A stretch of DNA of 64,000 bases from Oscillibacter valericigenes Sjm18-20 (GTDB lineage Bacteria; Bacillota; Clostridia; Oscillospirales; Oscillospiraceae), in the NCBI GenBank assembly GCA_000283575.1, contig AP012044.1:3782001-3846000 (forward strand), read 5' to 3'. This document shows positions 1 through 7,711 of the stretch, piece by piece; position 1 is the stretch's first letter; each line of letters opens with the position of its first letter. Under the pieces are notes generated by a model. It was not told the DNA's origin, searched no databases, and saw only the letters and a list, made by a program, of their open reading frames with translations. Both the position numbers and the translations under genes were made by a program.

Positions 1-149
1 CCCCTCAGCTTGAACGCGCCGGTGAGCTGAAGATTTTCGGACTTGATGTACACGTTTTTCCCTAGTTTTTTTGCGGGATTCAGCGGCGTCACCCGGGCTA
101 CGCCCCTCAGCGCGGCCTGAGCATCCTGAATCATTTCCAGAGTCAGCAT
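1..149 (-). CDS. ilvA: Threonine dehydratase, N-terminal part (runs off the left edge)
   Basis: Only the first 49 codons are in the window. The reading begins MLTLEMIQDAQAALRGVARV and reaches KSENLQLTGAFKLRG, the N-terminal PLP-binding segment of fold-type II threonine/serine dehydratases; the lysine in FKLRG is the usual Schiff-base residue. The enzyme family deaminates threonine to 2-oxobutyrate in the cytoplasm. The ATG is preceded by GGAGGG at 157-162, a good ribosome binding site. The catabolic (tdcB-like) and biosynthetic forms cannot be separated because the C-terminal half, where an ACT regulatory domain would lie, is outside the window. A sigma-A-like promoter lies about 170 bp upstream. 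Confidence 0.85.
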   Translation of the reverse strand, partial: MLTLEMIQDAQAALRGVARVTPLNPAKKLGKNVYIKSENLQLTGAFKLR

Positions 150-319
150 GATGTTTCCCTCCTGTACGAATATTCAGGGTCCGGCGGGCGCGCGGAATAA
201 CGGCGCACCTCTGTCATTCTGCGTATCCGCATAACGGGTCCTGTCGGCAATCTTCCAAAAAAAGCCATGTGTATTTGCTGGGGGTACAACACTGCGTTTG
301 TTTGTCCTCTCTATACGTA

Positions 320-348
320 ATTATACGGTTGCTGGAAGAGAATTGCAA
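320..348 (-). promoter_or_regulatory. Sigma-A-type promoter for the threonine dehydratase gene
   Basis: Read on the minus strand, TTGCAA (343-348) is followed after 17 bp by TATAAT (320-325). It points toward the dehydratase start at 149, leaving a leader of roughly 160 nt. I looked in that leader for the T-box GGTGG..ACCGCG element and did not find it. Confidence 0.6.
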
Positions 349-543
349 TGCGCAGTATTTCCAAAGGTTTGCTCTTTGGATAAGCACTCTTACGAAAAAT
401 TTCGGACTATTTCGCCGCATCTATAAAACTGCACGGCCGATACTGCTGCCAATGGGAGTGGCAAAAACGGGGTGGCAGGGCAATCCGGGCGGCTCTTCGA
501 AAGCGCGGCAATGCACAAGCAAAAGGAAGATATCTACCTGAGC
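349..543. other. Intergenic DNA with no recognised gene
   Basis: Between the dehydratase promoter and the bidirectional terminator no frame has a ribosome binding site or recognisable protein pattern. A plus-strand frame of 90 codons starting at 269 covers it but runs through the promoter and resembles no family. Confidence 0.4.
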
Positions 544-584
544 AAAACAGGAACAGGCCTCTGAGAGGCCTGTTCCTGTTTTTG
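544..584. terminator. Bidirectional intrinsic terminator
   Basis: Two 18-base arms, AAACAGGAACAGGCCTCT at 545-562 and its exact complement at 564-581, are flanked by T-rich tracts on both strands. On the minus strand it lies 50 bp after the stop of the response regulator gene and probably ends that operon. Confidence 0.8.
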
Positions 585-633
585 TACAAACGCCTTACTT
601 TTGAACCAAAAGCCGGGGCTGCCGCGGGCGGAG

Positions 634-1341
634 TCACTCCCCCTCGGCAAGGCGATAGCCAACGCCCACTTCCGTAAATAGATATTCCGGTTCCGCGGGA
701 TTTTTTTCTACTTTTCGGCGGATGTTCGCCATGTTGACCCGCAGAATCTGATTGTCATCCCCGGCCCGGGGCCCCCACAGCTCCTTGATGATGAAGTCAT
801 AGGTCAGGACCTTACCCGCGTATTTCCCAAGCAGGGCCACAATGCGGAACTCGCTGAGCGTCAGCTTCGCGTTTTCGCCGTTCACCAGTACCTGATGCTT
901 GTTGTAATCAATGGTCAGCTCGCCTACGGTATAAGTGCCCTTGCGGGCAATCTCGTCGTTGTCCGAGGTCGTGCGGGTATGCCGGATGGCGGCCCGGACC
1001 CGGGCCAGCAGCTCTCCGGTTCCAAAGGGCTTTGTCAGATAGTCGTCGGCCCCCAGGTCCAGCGCCGCCACTTTATCCTGTTCATGATCCCGTGCGGAGA
1101 CCACCACCACCGGGAGACTCGACCATGCCCGCAGGCTCTTGAGAATCTCCAGTCCGTCCATATCCGGCAAGCCCAGATCCAAAATCACCAGATACGGACA
1201 GTGGGATGAGATCATGGACAGCGCCTCCGTCCCCGTCCGGGCCTGCACAGCCTCATAGCCGTTATTGTCCAATATGGCGGAAATAAACCGGGAGATGCTC
1301 TTCTCATCCTCCACCACCAGTATCTTTTCCCGGATGTTCAC
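634..1341 (-). CDS. kdpE: OmpR/KdpE-type response regulator
   Basis: 235 residues. The receiver domain (about 1-120) starts ILVVEDEKSISRF, has the phospho-acceptor Asp at about 55 in LVILDLGLPD and the conserved Lys in DDYLTKPFG. The C-terminal half is a winged-helix DNA-binding domain ending in GVGYRLAEGE, typical of the KdpE branch. The start is a GTG at 1339-1341 behind GGAGGAGG; it overlaps the stop of the sensor kinase gene in a GTGA quartet, so the two are translationally coupled. A longer reading to 1449 lies inside the kinase gene and is not needed. KdpE partners with KdpD to control potassium uptake, but no kdpFABC or Trk/Ktr genes are in the window, so the target here is unknown. 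Confidence 0.85.
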   Translation of the reverse strand: MNIREKILVVEDEKSISRFISAILDNNGYEAVQARTGTEALSMISSHCPYLVILDLGLPDMDGLEILKSLRAWSSLPVVVVSARDHEQDKVAALDLGADDYLTKPFGTGELLARVRAAIRHTRTTSDNDEIARKGTYTVGELTIDYNKHQVLVNGENAKLTLSEFRIVALLGKYAGKVLTYDFIIKELWGPRAGDDNQILRVNMANIRRKVEKNPAEPEYLFTEVGVGYRLAEGE

Positions 1342-2423
1342 TGTTCTTCCTCCTCCGACAGAGGCAGGCAGAAGAAGAATTCCGCGCCGCCGCCCTCCAT
1401 ATTCTGAGCCTCCATAAAACCATTGTGCGCCCGCACGATGGTGAGGCACACCACCAGGCCCAGTCCCATGTCCCGCTTGCCGTCGCCGGAAGACGTCTCG
1501 CTGCTCTTTAGCGTTCCGTCAAACAGGCGGGGCAGCTGATCTCTGGGAATCCCCCGCCCGTTGTCCCGGACGGAGAATTTTGCCAGCCTTCCCTGCCGAC
1601 GGACAGAAAGAGAGACGCAAGTGGTGGTCTCGCCGTGGCGCACAGCATTTTCCAACAGATTTACCAGCACCTGCTCAATTAAAATGGCATCCATAGGCAC
1701 CAGCAGTAACTCCCGGGGAGCCTCCACAGTGATGTTCACATTTGGAAACCGCTTGCGGAATTTTCGCGCAGCATCTCCCAGAATTTCCTCAGCGGCTTCA
1801 TCTTTTTTCGCAATTTGCGCCTGCCCGTTTTCCCCAATTCGCGTGACGGACAACAGATTCTCCACCACCCGGATGAGCCACTGGGCCTCGTCCCGCACAT
1901 CCCTCAGCAGATCCTCCTGCTCCGCTCTGGAAATCGAGGGGTTCTCCAGAATGGCGGAGGTAGACCCCACAATGGAGGTCAGCGGGGTCCGGATATCATG
2001 GGATACGGAACGGAGCAAATTCGCCCTCATTTTCTCTTTCTCGTTTTCCGCCCGCAGTCGTTCCTGCTGCTTCACCTGAGTCGTCATGGCACTGGTCACT
2101 ACGGAGACCATGAGAAAAGTCAAAAAAGTCAGAGGGTAACCGGAGAGGGTAAAGTCGATGGCTCCGTATGGATAAGTAAATGTATAGTTCACGGCGATAA
2201 CCCCCACCACGGAGGCCGCCAACCCAAAAAGATATCCGTTCGTGAGCCGGGAAATCAGAAGCACCGCCAGCACAAAAATGGGAGAGGCAAAGCCCTCGCT
2301 GGTGCTTACAGACTGTAAAATCATACACACTGTCGCCGCGCAGAACAGGATCGCCACGCACACCAGCAGATCCTGCCACCGGAAGGGAAAAAGCCGCTTT
2401 AAAATGGATTCTTCAGAGTGCAC
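1338..2423 (-). CDS. Short KdpD-like sensor histidine kinase without the N-terminal KdpD domain
   Basis: 361 residues, against roughly 900 for classical KdpD. It begins almost directly with four closely packed membrane segments (about 18-112) resembling the KdpD/DUF4118 membrane domain. These are followed by a coiled linker and the H-box SVSHDIRTPLTSIVGS (His about 142), the N-box VNLLENAVRHGE, G1 DNGRGIP and G2 GLGLVVCLTIV. The cytoplasmic KdpD sensor and universal-stress-like domains are absent, so signal sensing must come from the membrane part or elsewhere. GTG start behind GGGGAG at about 2430-2435. It forms an operon with the following regulator (4-bp overlap). Short KdpD-like kinases are common in Clostridia; a potassium role is inference only. 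Confidence 0.8.
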   Translation of the reverse strand: MHSEESILKRLFPFRWQDLLVCVAILFCAATVCMILQSVSTSEGFASPIFVLAVLLISRLTNGYLFGLAASVVGVIAVNYTFTYPYGAIDFTLSGYPLTFLTFLMVSVVTSAMTTQVKQQERLRAENEKEKMRANLLRSVSHDIRTPLTSIVGSTSAILENPSISRAEQEDLLRDVRDEAQWLIRVVENLLSVTRIGENGQAQIAKKDEAAEEILGDAARKFRKRFPNVNITVEAPRELLLVPMDAILIEQVLVNLLENAVRHGETTTCVSLSVRRQGRLAKFSVRDNGRGIPRDQLPRLFDGTLKSSETSSGDGKRDMGLGLVVCLTIVRAHNGFMEAQNMEGGGAEFFFCLPLSEEEEQ

Positions 2424-2464
2424 TCTTCTCCCCTCGTTTCTTTTTCATTATTCGCTCTGTGGCT

Positions 2465-2473
2465 ATTATAGCA
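2465..2473 (-). promoter_or_regulatory. Extended -10 promoter of the kdpD-like/kdpE operon
   Basis: On the minus strand TGCTATAAT gives an extended -10 box (TG-n-TATAAT) about 40 bp before the GTG start of the kinase. No good -35 box lies 17 bp upstream. The end of the IS element is about 37 bp further upstream and leaves this promoter intact. Confidence 0.5.
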
Positions 2474-2540
2474 TAGCGCCCGCTAAATTTCCTGGAGAAG
2501 TCAAGAACCGTGCAGAATGTGAACGCCCAAAATCCGGGGC

Positions 2541-3364
2541 TTATGCGGCCAGGCCTCTGGCGGCCTGACGATACATGGCCGGCGGCAGGCCGCCGGGGTT
2601 AGCGGTGTAGATTCGCCGGCGGTTATAGTAGGTCACGATGTACCGGAACACGATGCTCTTCACCTGTGCCATGGGCATCTGCTCCGTCCGGATTCGATAA
2701 AGTTTTTCTTTCTTCAACGTAGCAAAAAAGCTCTCCATCCTGGCGTTGTCGTAGCAGTGTCCCGTACCGCTCATGCTTTGAACCGCGCCGTATTGCGCCA
2801 GTACCTTTTGAAATGAGGAGCTGGTAAATTGGCTGCCGCGGTCGCTGTGCAGGGTCATTCCATAGGCTCCCTGCGCCTGGCAGGCAGACCGAAACGCCCG
2901 GATACACAGCTCCTTCTTCATGTTGTCATCCATGGCAAGACCGACGATCTCTCCGTTATAACAATCCAGAACTGCCGCCAGATACAGCTTGCCGTCCTGA
3001 CACTGGATCTGCGTGATATCTGTCAGCCACTTCCGGTTAGGAGCGTCTGCGGTAAAGTCCCGGTGAATCAGGTTCTCCGCCTTCTGCGCAGGGGTGCCGA
3101 GGAGCGCGATGGCAGGCCTTCACGTTTCATGGCCCGCCGTACGCTGCTGCGGCTTACCGCAATACCGCGCTGCATAAGCGCCAGGAGAATTCGGCCAACG
3201 CCATAATTGTCATTGTCCGGATTTTCATTGTAAATCTCCTGCCACGGTTTTGGCTTGCCAGCCGACTGCAAAGAGCGGTAGTACCCGGACTCACTGACTT
3301 TCACAACCCGACACATGGCATGAACGCAGAACCGCTCACGGCGCAGCGTGATGTACTCATACAA
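2541..3364 (-). pseudogene. IS3-family transposase orfB, frameshifted
   Basis: The N-terminal part (3364 to about 3070) reads MYEYITLRRERFCVHAMCRV and contains the HTH_21-like region. It then hits a stop at 3068-3070. In another frame the protein continues: AQKAENLIHRDFTADAPNRK leads into WLTDITQIQ, then LHSDRGSQFTS and ARMESFFATLKKE, the three D-D-E blocks of the integrase-like catalytic core. It ends at TAA 2541-2543. The frame change falls around 3080-3110, inside the link between the two domains, where some residues also seem lost. This is well downstream of the normal orfA/orfB junction, so it is a lesion and not programmed frameshifting. Confidence 0.8.
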
Positions 3365-3375
3365 CCGCTCCGGCT

Positions 3376-3663
3376 TTACCGTTTCCGGTCTTTGGCGAAA
3401 AAACCCAGCGCATCTTTAAGAATCTCATTTGCTTTTCGCAGCTCCGCGATTTCCTTTATTAGTCGACGTTCGTTCCCGGAAAGCGGTGCGTCGCGGCGAA
3501 TTCCGCTTCCGACGAAGGCGTGATCTCCGAAGGCCTTTCGCTTCTGCCGCCACTCCGCCAGAGAGTAGTACGGAATGCCCAGCTGTGCCGCCGCCTGCTT
3601 CACGCCGATTTCATCGGACAGCTTGACCGCTTCTTCTTTGAACTCCTTATCATATTTGCGCAT
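3376..3663 (-). CDS. IS3-family transposase orfA (helix-turn-helix protein)
   Basis: 95 residues beginning MRKYDKEFKEEAVKLSDEIG. It is the usual small IS3 OrfA: an N-terminal HTH (VKQAAAQLGIPYYSLAEWRQ) followed by a leucine-zipper-like C-terminus ending LGFFAKDRKR. It lies 11 bp before the orfB start. ATG 3661-3663 is chosen because AAGGTGGTG precedes it at a good distance; a GTG at 3675 is also in frame. No slippery heptamer such as A6G was seen at the junction, so orfB may have been translated from its own start. Intact itself, but probably without function because its partner is broken. Confidence 0.75.
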   Translation of the reverse strand: MRKYDKEFKEEAVKLSDEIGVKQAAAQLGIPYYSLAEWRQKRKAFGDHAFVGSGIRRDAPLSGNERRLIKEIAELRKANEILKDALGFFAKDRKR

Positions 3664-3903
3664 TGCAAACACCACCTTATTCTTTCTTTGATCCTATTTC
3701 TTTTGGGGTGTTTGCCCTCTGCACTTCTATGATATCCCTCCATTCCGCTAATTTTTTCTCGCTCGCTATTGTGCGTTTTTATTTTATACCGATTAACTTC
3801 TATTATATCAGATTCACGCCTTTTCCCATGTTGTGTATGAAAATCAATCTTTCACAAACCATAACCAGGAAAACCGCAAACGGGCAAAAGGAGTGACCTG
3901 AGT

Positions 3904-5130
3904 TTGGAAACAGGAATTCATAATACCTCGGAAATCGGGCGGTTGCGGCGCGTGCTGCTCCACCGGCCGGGGCGGGAGCTGGAAAACCTGATGCCGAAAT
4001 ATCTGGAACGTCTGTTGTTCGACGATATTCCCTACCTCCGGGAGGCCCAAAAAGAGCACGATGCCTTTGCAGACTGTCTGCGGCAAAATGGCGCGGAGGT
4101 GGTGTATCTCACCGATCTGGTGCTGAAATCCATTACCGACAAATCCGTCCGGGAGGAACTGGTTCGACAGTTCGTAGACGAGGCGGGTATCCGGGAGGGC
4201 CGAATGCGTGAGGTTGTGGCAGACTATCTAACGGGCCTTCCCGACCGGGAGATGGTGGAAACCATGATGTCCGGCATTCGCAAGCAGGACCTTCACGGAG
4301 GCGGCGGTCATTTGGGGGACTATCTTTGGGCGGCTGAGGCAAAATACCCCTTTGCAGTGGACCCTATGCCCAATCTCTATTTTACCCGAGACCCCTTCGC
4401 AACCATTGGTGCGGGCGTATCCATCCACAAAATGCACACTCCCACCCGAAACCGGGAAACCCTGTTCGGCAAATTTATCTTCGAGCACAACCCGGAGTTC
4501 CGGAACACGCCCCGCTGGTACGATCGGGGCAAAACCACGTCCCTGGAGGGCGGCGACATTCTGATTCTCTCGCCCAAGGTGCTGGCGGTGGGCATTTCCC
4601 AGCGGACACAGGAGAATTCCATCGATCATCTGGCGGAAACTATTCTCTCTGAAAGCGGAAGCTTTCAACAGATATTGGTTTTCAACATTCCCAAGAGCCG
4701 TTCCTTTATGCATCTGGATACGGTTTTCACCATGGTGGACCGGGACAAGTTCACGGTCCACCCCAATATTCTAAGCCAGATCACCGTGTTCGTCATGGAA
4801 CTGGACAAGGACCGCAAAATATCTATTCGCCAGGAGGACGGACGGCTGGAGGATATTTTGAAGGAACACCTGCACCTGGACCGGGCAACCCTGATTCCCT
4901 GCGGGCAGGGAAGCGAGATCGACGCCGCCCGGGAGCAGTGGAGCGACGGCAGCAACACGCTGGCCATTGCCCCCGGCGAGGTGGTGGTCTACTCTCGGAA
5001 TTACGTGACCAACCGCTCCTTGGAGGAGGCGGGGATCACGGTTCACACAATTCCCAGCGCAGAGCTGAGCCGCGGGCGGGGCGGACCGCGGTGCATGTCC
5101 ATGCCCCTCTGGCGGGACGCCCCGACATAA
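3904..5130 (+). CDS. arcA: Arginine deiminase
   Basis: 408 residues, the usual family length. It hydrolyses arginine to citrulline and ammonia, the first step of the arginine deiminase pathway, in the cytoplasm. Visible blocks are EIGRLRRVLLHRPG near the N-terminus, NLYFTRDPFATIG, EGGDILIL, HLDTVFTMVDRDKFTVHP and the catalytic cysteine (about 397) in RGGPRCMSMPL. The start is TTG at 3904-3906, about 10 bases after AAGGAG; no better ATG exists. Ornithine carbamoyltransferase follows after 45 bp, so the two probably form one unit. A carbamate kinase gene and an arginine/ornithine antiporter gene would be expected but are not in the window. Confidence 0.95.
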   Translation: METGIHNTSEIGRLRRVLLHRPGRELENLMPKYLERLLFDDIPYLREAQKEHDAFADCLRQNGAEVVYLTDLVLKSITDKSVREELVRQFVDEAGIREGRMREVVADYLTGLPDREMVETMMSGIRKQDLHGGGGHLGDYLWAAEAKYPFAVDPMPNLYFTRDPFATIGAGVSIHKMHTPTRNRETLFGKFIFEHNPEFRNTPRWYDRGKTTSLEGGDILILSPKVLAVGISQRTQENSIDHLAETILSESGSFQQILVFNIPKSRSFMHLDTVFTMVDRDKFTVHPNILSQITVFVMELDKDRKISIRQEDGRLEDILKEHLHLDRATLIPCGQGSEIDAAREQWSDGSNTLAIAPGEVVVYSRNYVTNRSLEEAGITVHTIPSAELSRGRGGPRCMSMPLWRDAPT

Positions 5131-5175
5131 AGAGCGGCTTCCTTTCTCATATCATTATATAAAGGAGAGCACAGA

Positions 5176-6174
5176 ATGGCAGTTAATTTAAAAGGCAGAA
5201 GTTTTCTGACTCTGATGGATTTTACTCCGGCGGAAATCCGCTATCTTCTGGATCTGAGCCATGATCTGAAAGCCAAGTACCGCACCGGCGTCTGTGGTGA
5301 CGCCCTAAAAGGCAAGCACATCGTGCTGCTCTTTGAAAAGGCCTCCACCCGGACGCGGTGCTCCTTTGAGGTCGCCGCCGCACAGGAGGGCGCTCATGTG
5401 ACCTTTCTGGATGCAGGAAGTTCCCAGATGGGCAAAAAGGAGAGTCTGGAGGATTCCGCCAAAGTTCTGGGCCGGTTTTTCGACGGCATTGAATACCGTG
5501 GCTATGAGCAATCCACCGTGGAAACCCTTGCAAAATGGGCGGGTGTCCCTGTGTGGAACGGTCTGACCGACGCGGACCACCCCACGCAGATTCTGGCGGA
5601 CATGATGACCCTTGAGGAGCACTGCAAAAAGCCCTTAAATAAGGTAAAAGTTGTGTTTCCCGGCAACGTGCGGAGCAACATGTCCCGGGCATGGATGATC
5701 GGTGCGGCCAAAATGGGCCTGCACTATGTGGCTCTGGGACCGGAGTCCATGGCCCGGGAGCTGAACGGCGCGTTTTTAAAGGAGGTCTTCACTCAGGCCC
5801 GGTCCAATGGCGGCCTTATTGAGATTACCGACGATATGAGCACTCTGAAGGGCGCCGACGTCCTCTACGGCGACGTCTGGGCTTCCATGGGCGAGGAAGA
5901 TCTGATCCCCCAGCGGGCCAGGCAATTGGCCCCCTACCGTGTGACAGAGGAGATTCTGGAGGCCACGGGCAACCCGGAAGTGCTGTATCTTCACTGTCTG
6001 CCCTCTTTCCATGACTACGAAACCGCCGCGGGCAGGACATGGCACGACAAGGGCGTGGACATCCGGGAAGTCACCGACGAGGTTTTCCGGGGGCGGCACA
6101 GCGTGGTATTCGAAGAGGCGGAAAACCGAATGCACACCGTCAAGGCGTTGCTTGTGGCCACCATTGGAAGATGA
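5176..6174 (+). CDS. arcB: Ornithine carbamoyltransferase
   Basis: 332 residues. It interconverts citrulline plus phosphate with ornithine plus carbamoyl phosphate; placed after arcA it most likely works in the catabolic direction. The carbamoyl-phosphate site STRTR is at 57-61, HPTQILADMMT follows, and the ornithine-site HCLP motif begins near 273. The start has AAAGGAG upstream. The gene could equally be called argF, since the sequence alone does not separate anabolic from catabolic enzymes; the neighbouring deiminase favours arcB. It ends head-on against the degV gene, with a terminator between them. Confidence 0.92.
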   Translation: MAVNLKGRSFLTLMDFTPAEIRYLLDLSHDLKAKYRTGVCGDALKGKHIVLLFEKASTRTRCSFEVAAAQEGAHVTFLDAGSSQMGKKESLEDSAKVLGRFFDGIEYRGYEQSTVETLAKWAGVPVWNGLTDADHPTQILADMMTLEEHCKKPLNKVKVVFPGNVRSNMSRAWMIGAAKMGLHYVALGPESMARELNGAFLKEVFTQARSNGGLIEITDDMSTLKGADVLYGDVWASMGEEDLIPQRARQLAPYRVTEEILEATGNPEVLYLHCLPSFHDYETAAGRTWHDKGVDIREVTDEVFRGRHSVVFEEAENRMHTVKALLVATIGR

Positions 6175-6197
6175 GTCCTCTTGCCGGTGTTTTCCAC

Positions 6198-6231
6198 AAA
6201 AGGCGCCCGCGGAAAAATTTCCGCAGGCGCC
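6198..6231 (-). terminator. Intrinsic terminator after degV
   Basis: GGCGCC-CGCGGAAA at 6202-6215 pairs with TTTCCG-CAGGCGCC ending 6231. Read on the minus strand the stem is followed by TTTT, so it ends the degV transcript. It lies between two convergent genes. Confidence 0.7.
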
Positions 6232-6248
6232 CGGCATGTTCAAGTCCT

Positions 6249-7094
6249 TTAATAACCCAGAATCAGGCCTTTTTCCATGGCATAAAAGCTGGTGAGACCC
6301 CGGCAGCCCAGAATATCCACACTCTTCACCGGCAGGTCCTTCATGATCTGCTCCTTCAGCTTGATGGCCCCAGGCAGATTCTGGCAGTGAGAAATCACCG
6401 CCTCCGCGCCGGTGCAGTCCTTGCTGGAGGCCATCAGCTTCGTGATGGCCTGAAAGGTCTTCGTCTCGCCCCGGGCCTTATCCGCCACATGGATTGTGCC
6501 CTGAGGTGTGGCATCGGCGATTACGTGGATCCCCAGTGAGTGGAGCAGATTGCCGACCAGCGGACGCATCCGGCCGTTTTTAATCAGATTGTCAAAATTT
6601 TCCAGCGTAAACGCCGTCCGCAACGCCGCCTGATAGATGCGAAGCTCCCCGCAGATCGCCTCAAAATCCGGGTCCTCCGCGTGCTCAATCAGGGCTTTTG
6701 CCTTGCGGGCCAGCAGGACCATGCACCCGGCGGTGCTCTTGGAATCGATGACGCAGATCTTCTTTTCCGGGTGCTCCTCCAACGCCAGTTCCCGGCCCAT
6801 CATGGCTGTGGACCAGGTGCCGGAGAGGTTGGATGAGATCGTAAAGCAGATCGTGCAGTCTGTCAGGGAAAATGCCTGAGCAAACATGGCCGGGGAGGGG
6901 CAGGCCGTGGATGACGCGCTCTTTTCCTCCTTCATGCACTCCAAAAGCTGAGAGACGTTGAGATGTTCGTCGTCCAGAAATTCCCGCTCCCCCACCAAAA
7001 GCCGCAGAGGTACGGATGTATAGCGGATACCGCTGTTATCTCCGCGCTCGGAAAGCAGGTCGGCGCTGCTGTCGCACACGATATTCCAAGTCAT
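6249..7094 (-). CDS. DegV family fatty-acid-binding protein
   Basis: 281 residues. The N-terminus MTWNIVCDSSADLLSE carries the DegV signature CDSSADL; further blocks are ACPSPAMFAQAF, SSNLSGTWSTAMMG and NGRMRPLVG. DegV/FakB proteins bind a single fatty acid for FakA kinase so that exogenous fatty acids can enter phospholipid synthesis; no fakA is nearby and the family also has members of unknown role. ATG 7092-7094 is chosen because AAAGGAG lies just upstream; a longer frame to 7169 has no binding site. Monocistronic, with a terminator at 6198-6231. Confidence 0.85.
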   Translation of the reverse strand: MTWNIVCDSSADLLSERGDNSGIRYTSVPLRLLVGEREFLDDEHLNVSQLLECMKEEKSASSTACPSPAMFAQAFSLTDCTICFTISSNLSGTWSTAMMGRELALEEHPEKKICVIDSKSTAGCMVLLARKAKALIEHAEDPDFEAICGELRIYQAALRTAFTLENFDNLIKNGRMRPLVGNLLHSLGIHVIADATPQGTIHVADKARGETKTFQAITKLMASSKDCTGAEAVISHCQNLPGAIKLKEQIMKDLPVKSVDILGCRGLTSFYAMEKGLILGY

Positions 7095-7246
7095 AAAAAC
7101 TCCTTTGGAAGCTCCTGGCGAAAAGCAAATTTCGTCAGTGTTTCCGCACAATCTGATTTTGAATATCACATTACATCATTTGAACTGATTTGTCAATGAA
7201 AACCTGACGGCATGCGGTTCACCTCTGTATTACAGGAGAGCCTCCC

Positions 7247-7708
7247 TTGACATTCACAGACATGAAACTTAGTGCGTCAGAGCTTTTAAAACCGAGCTGT
7301 CAGTTTAAACGTTGCTATGCAAGACAATTTACTCCTCTGCTGGCCGACACAACGCTGAGCATGAACGAAATCCATGTGCTGCTGTTTCTGGCCAACAATC
7401 CGGGGTAGGATACGGCTCGAGACGCAGTGGTGCTGCGGGGACTGGGAAAATCTCAGGTATCCCAGGCGGTGGATTTACTGACAAGCCGGGGATTCCTCCG
7501 GCGTGAGGGGGACGGCAGCAACCGGCGGGTAATACACCTTCTCATCATGGAGTCCGGATTGCCTCTGGTGTAGGAAGCACAGAAGCTCCAGGTGCAGTGC
7601 GCGCAGGCCCTGACGGACGGCCTGACGCCGGAGGAGCGGAGCCAGCTGACAGCTCTGGTGGAGAAAATTGCATCCAACGTGGATACGCTGGCAAAGGGGA
7701 AATATTAA
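7247..7708 (+). pseudogene. MarR-family regulator with two in-frame TAG codons
   Basis: Reading from TTG 7247 (AGGAG at 7233-7237) to TAA 7706-7708 gives a continuous 153-codon MarR-like protein, except for TAG at 7406-7408 and TAG at 7571-7573. The wing and recognition helix are clear: LRGLGKSQVSQAVDLLTSRG then FLRREGDGSNRRVIHLL. The first TAG falls in NNPG*DTARD where relatives often have Tyr; the second in LPLV*EAQ where Glu or Gln is common. Each is one base from a plausible sense codon. It lies 3 bp before a damaged MATE gene, the usual regulator-pump pair. The downstream amidohydrolase gene ends normally at TAG, which argues against TAG recoding here. Confidence 0.85.
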
Positions 7709-7711
7709 CTC

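Larger units (their letters stand above)
2510..3724 (-). mobile_element. IS3-family insertion sequence, probably inactive
   Basis: About 1.2 kb, encoding an orfA helix-turn-helix protein and a DDE transposase orfB on the minus strand. Imperfect terminal inverted repeats can be aligned: GTGCAGAATGTGAACGCCC at 2510-2528 and, on the minus strand, GTGCAGAGGGCAAACACCCC ending at 3724 (about 17 of 23 positions agree when extended). No matching target duplication is visible beside these ends. With the frameshift in orfB this indicates an old, immobile copy. The exact ends are uncertain by a few bases. Confidence 0.7.

Noticed and set aside
150..320. A T-box or other riboswitch in the threonine dehydratase leader.
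   Set aside because: No T-box consensus, antiterminator or terminator pair is visible in the leader.
269..541. A 90-codon plus-strand frame in the first intergenic region.
   Set aside because: It runs through a promoter of the opposite strand, has no ribosome binding site, and its sequence has an irregular, non-protein-like composition.
3780..3900. A possible ARG box (TGTATGAAAATCAATC) before arcA.
   Set aside because: Only one weak half-matching copy is present, so ArgR control cannot be claimed.
7406..7573. In-frame TAG codons in the MarR-like gene as possible recoding (pyrrolysine or amber suppression).
   Set aside because: The neighbouring amidohydrolase gene ends at TAG, the partner MATE gene is broken by frameshifts, and no suppressor tRNA was seen; mutation is simpler.
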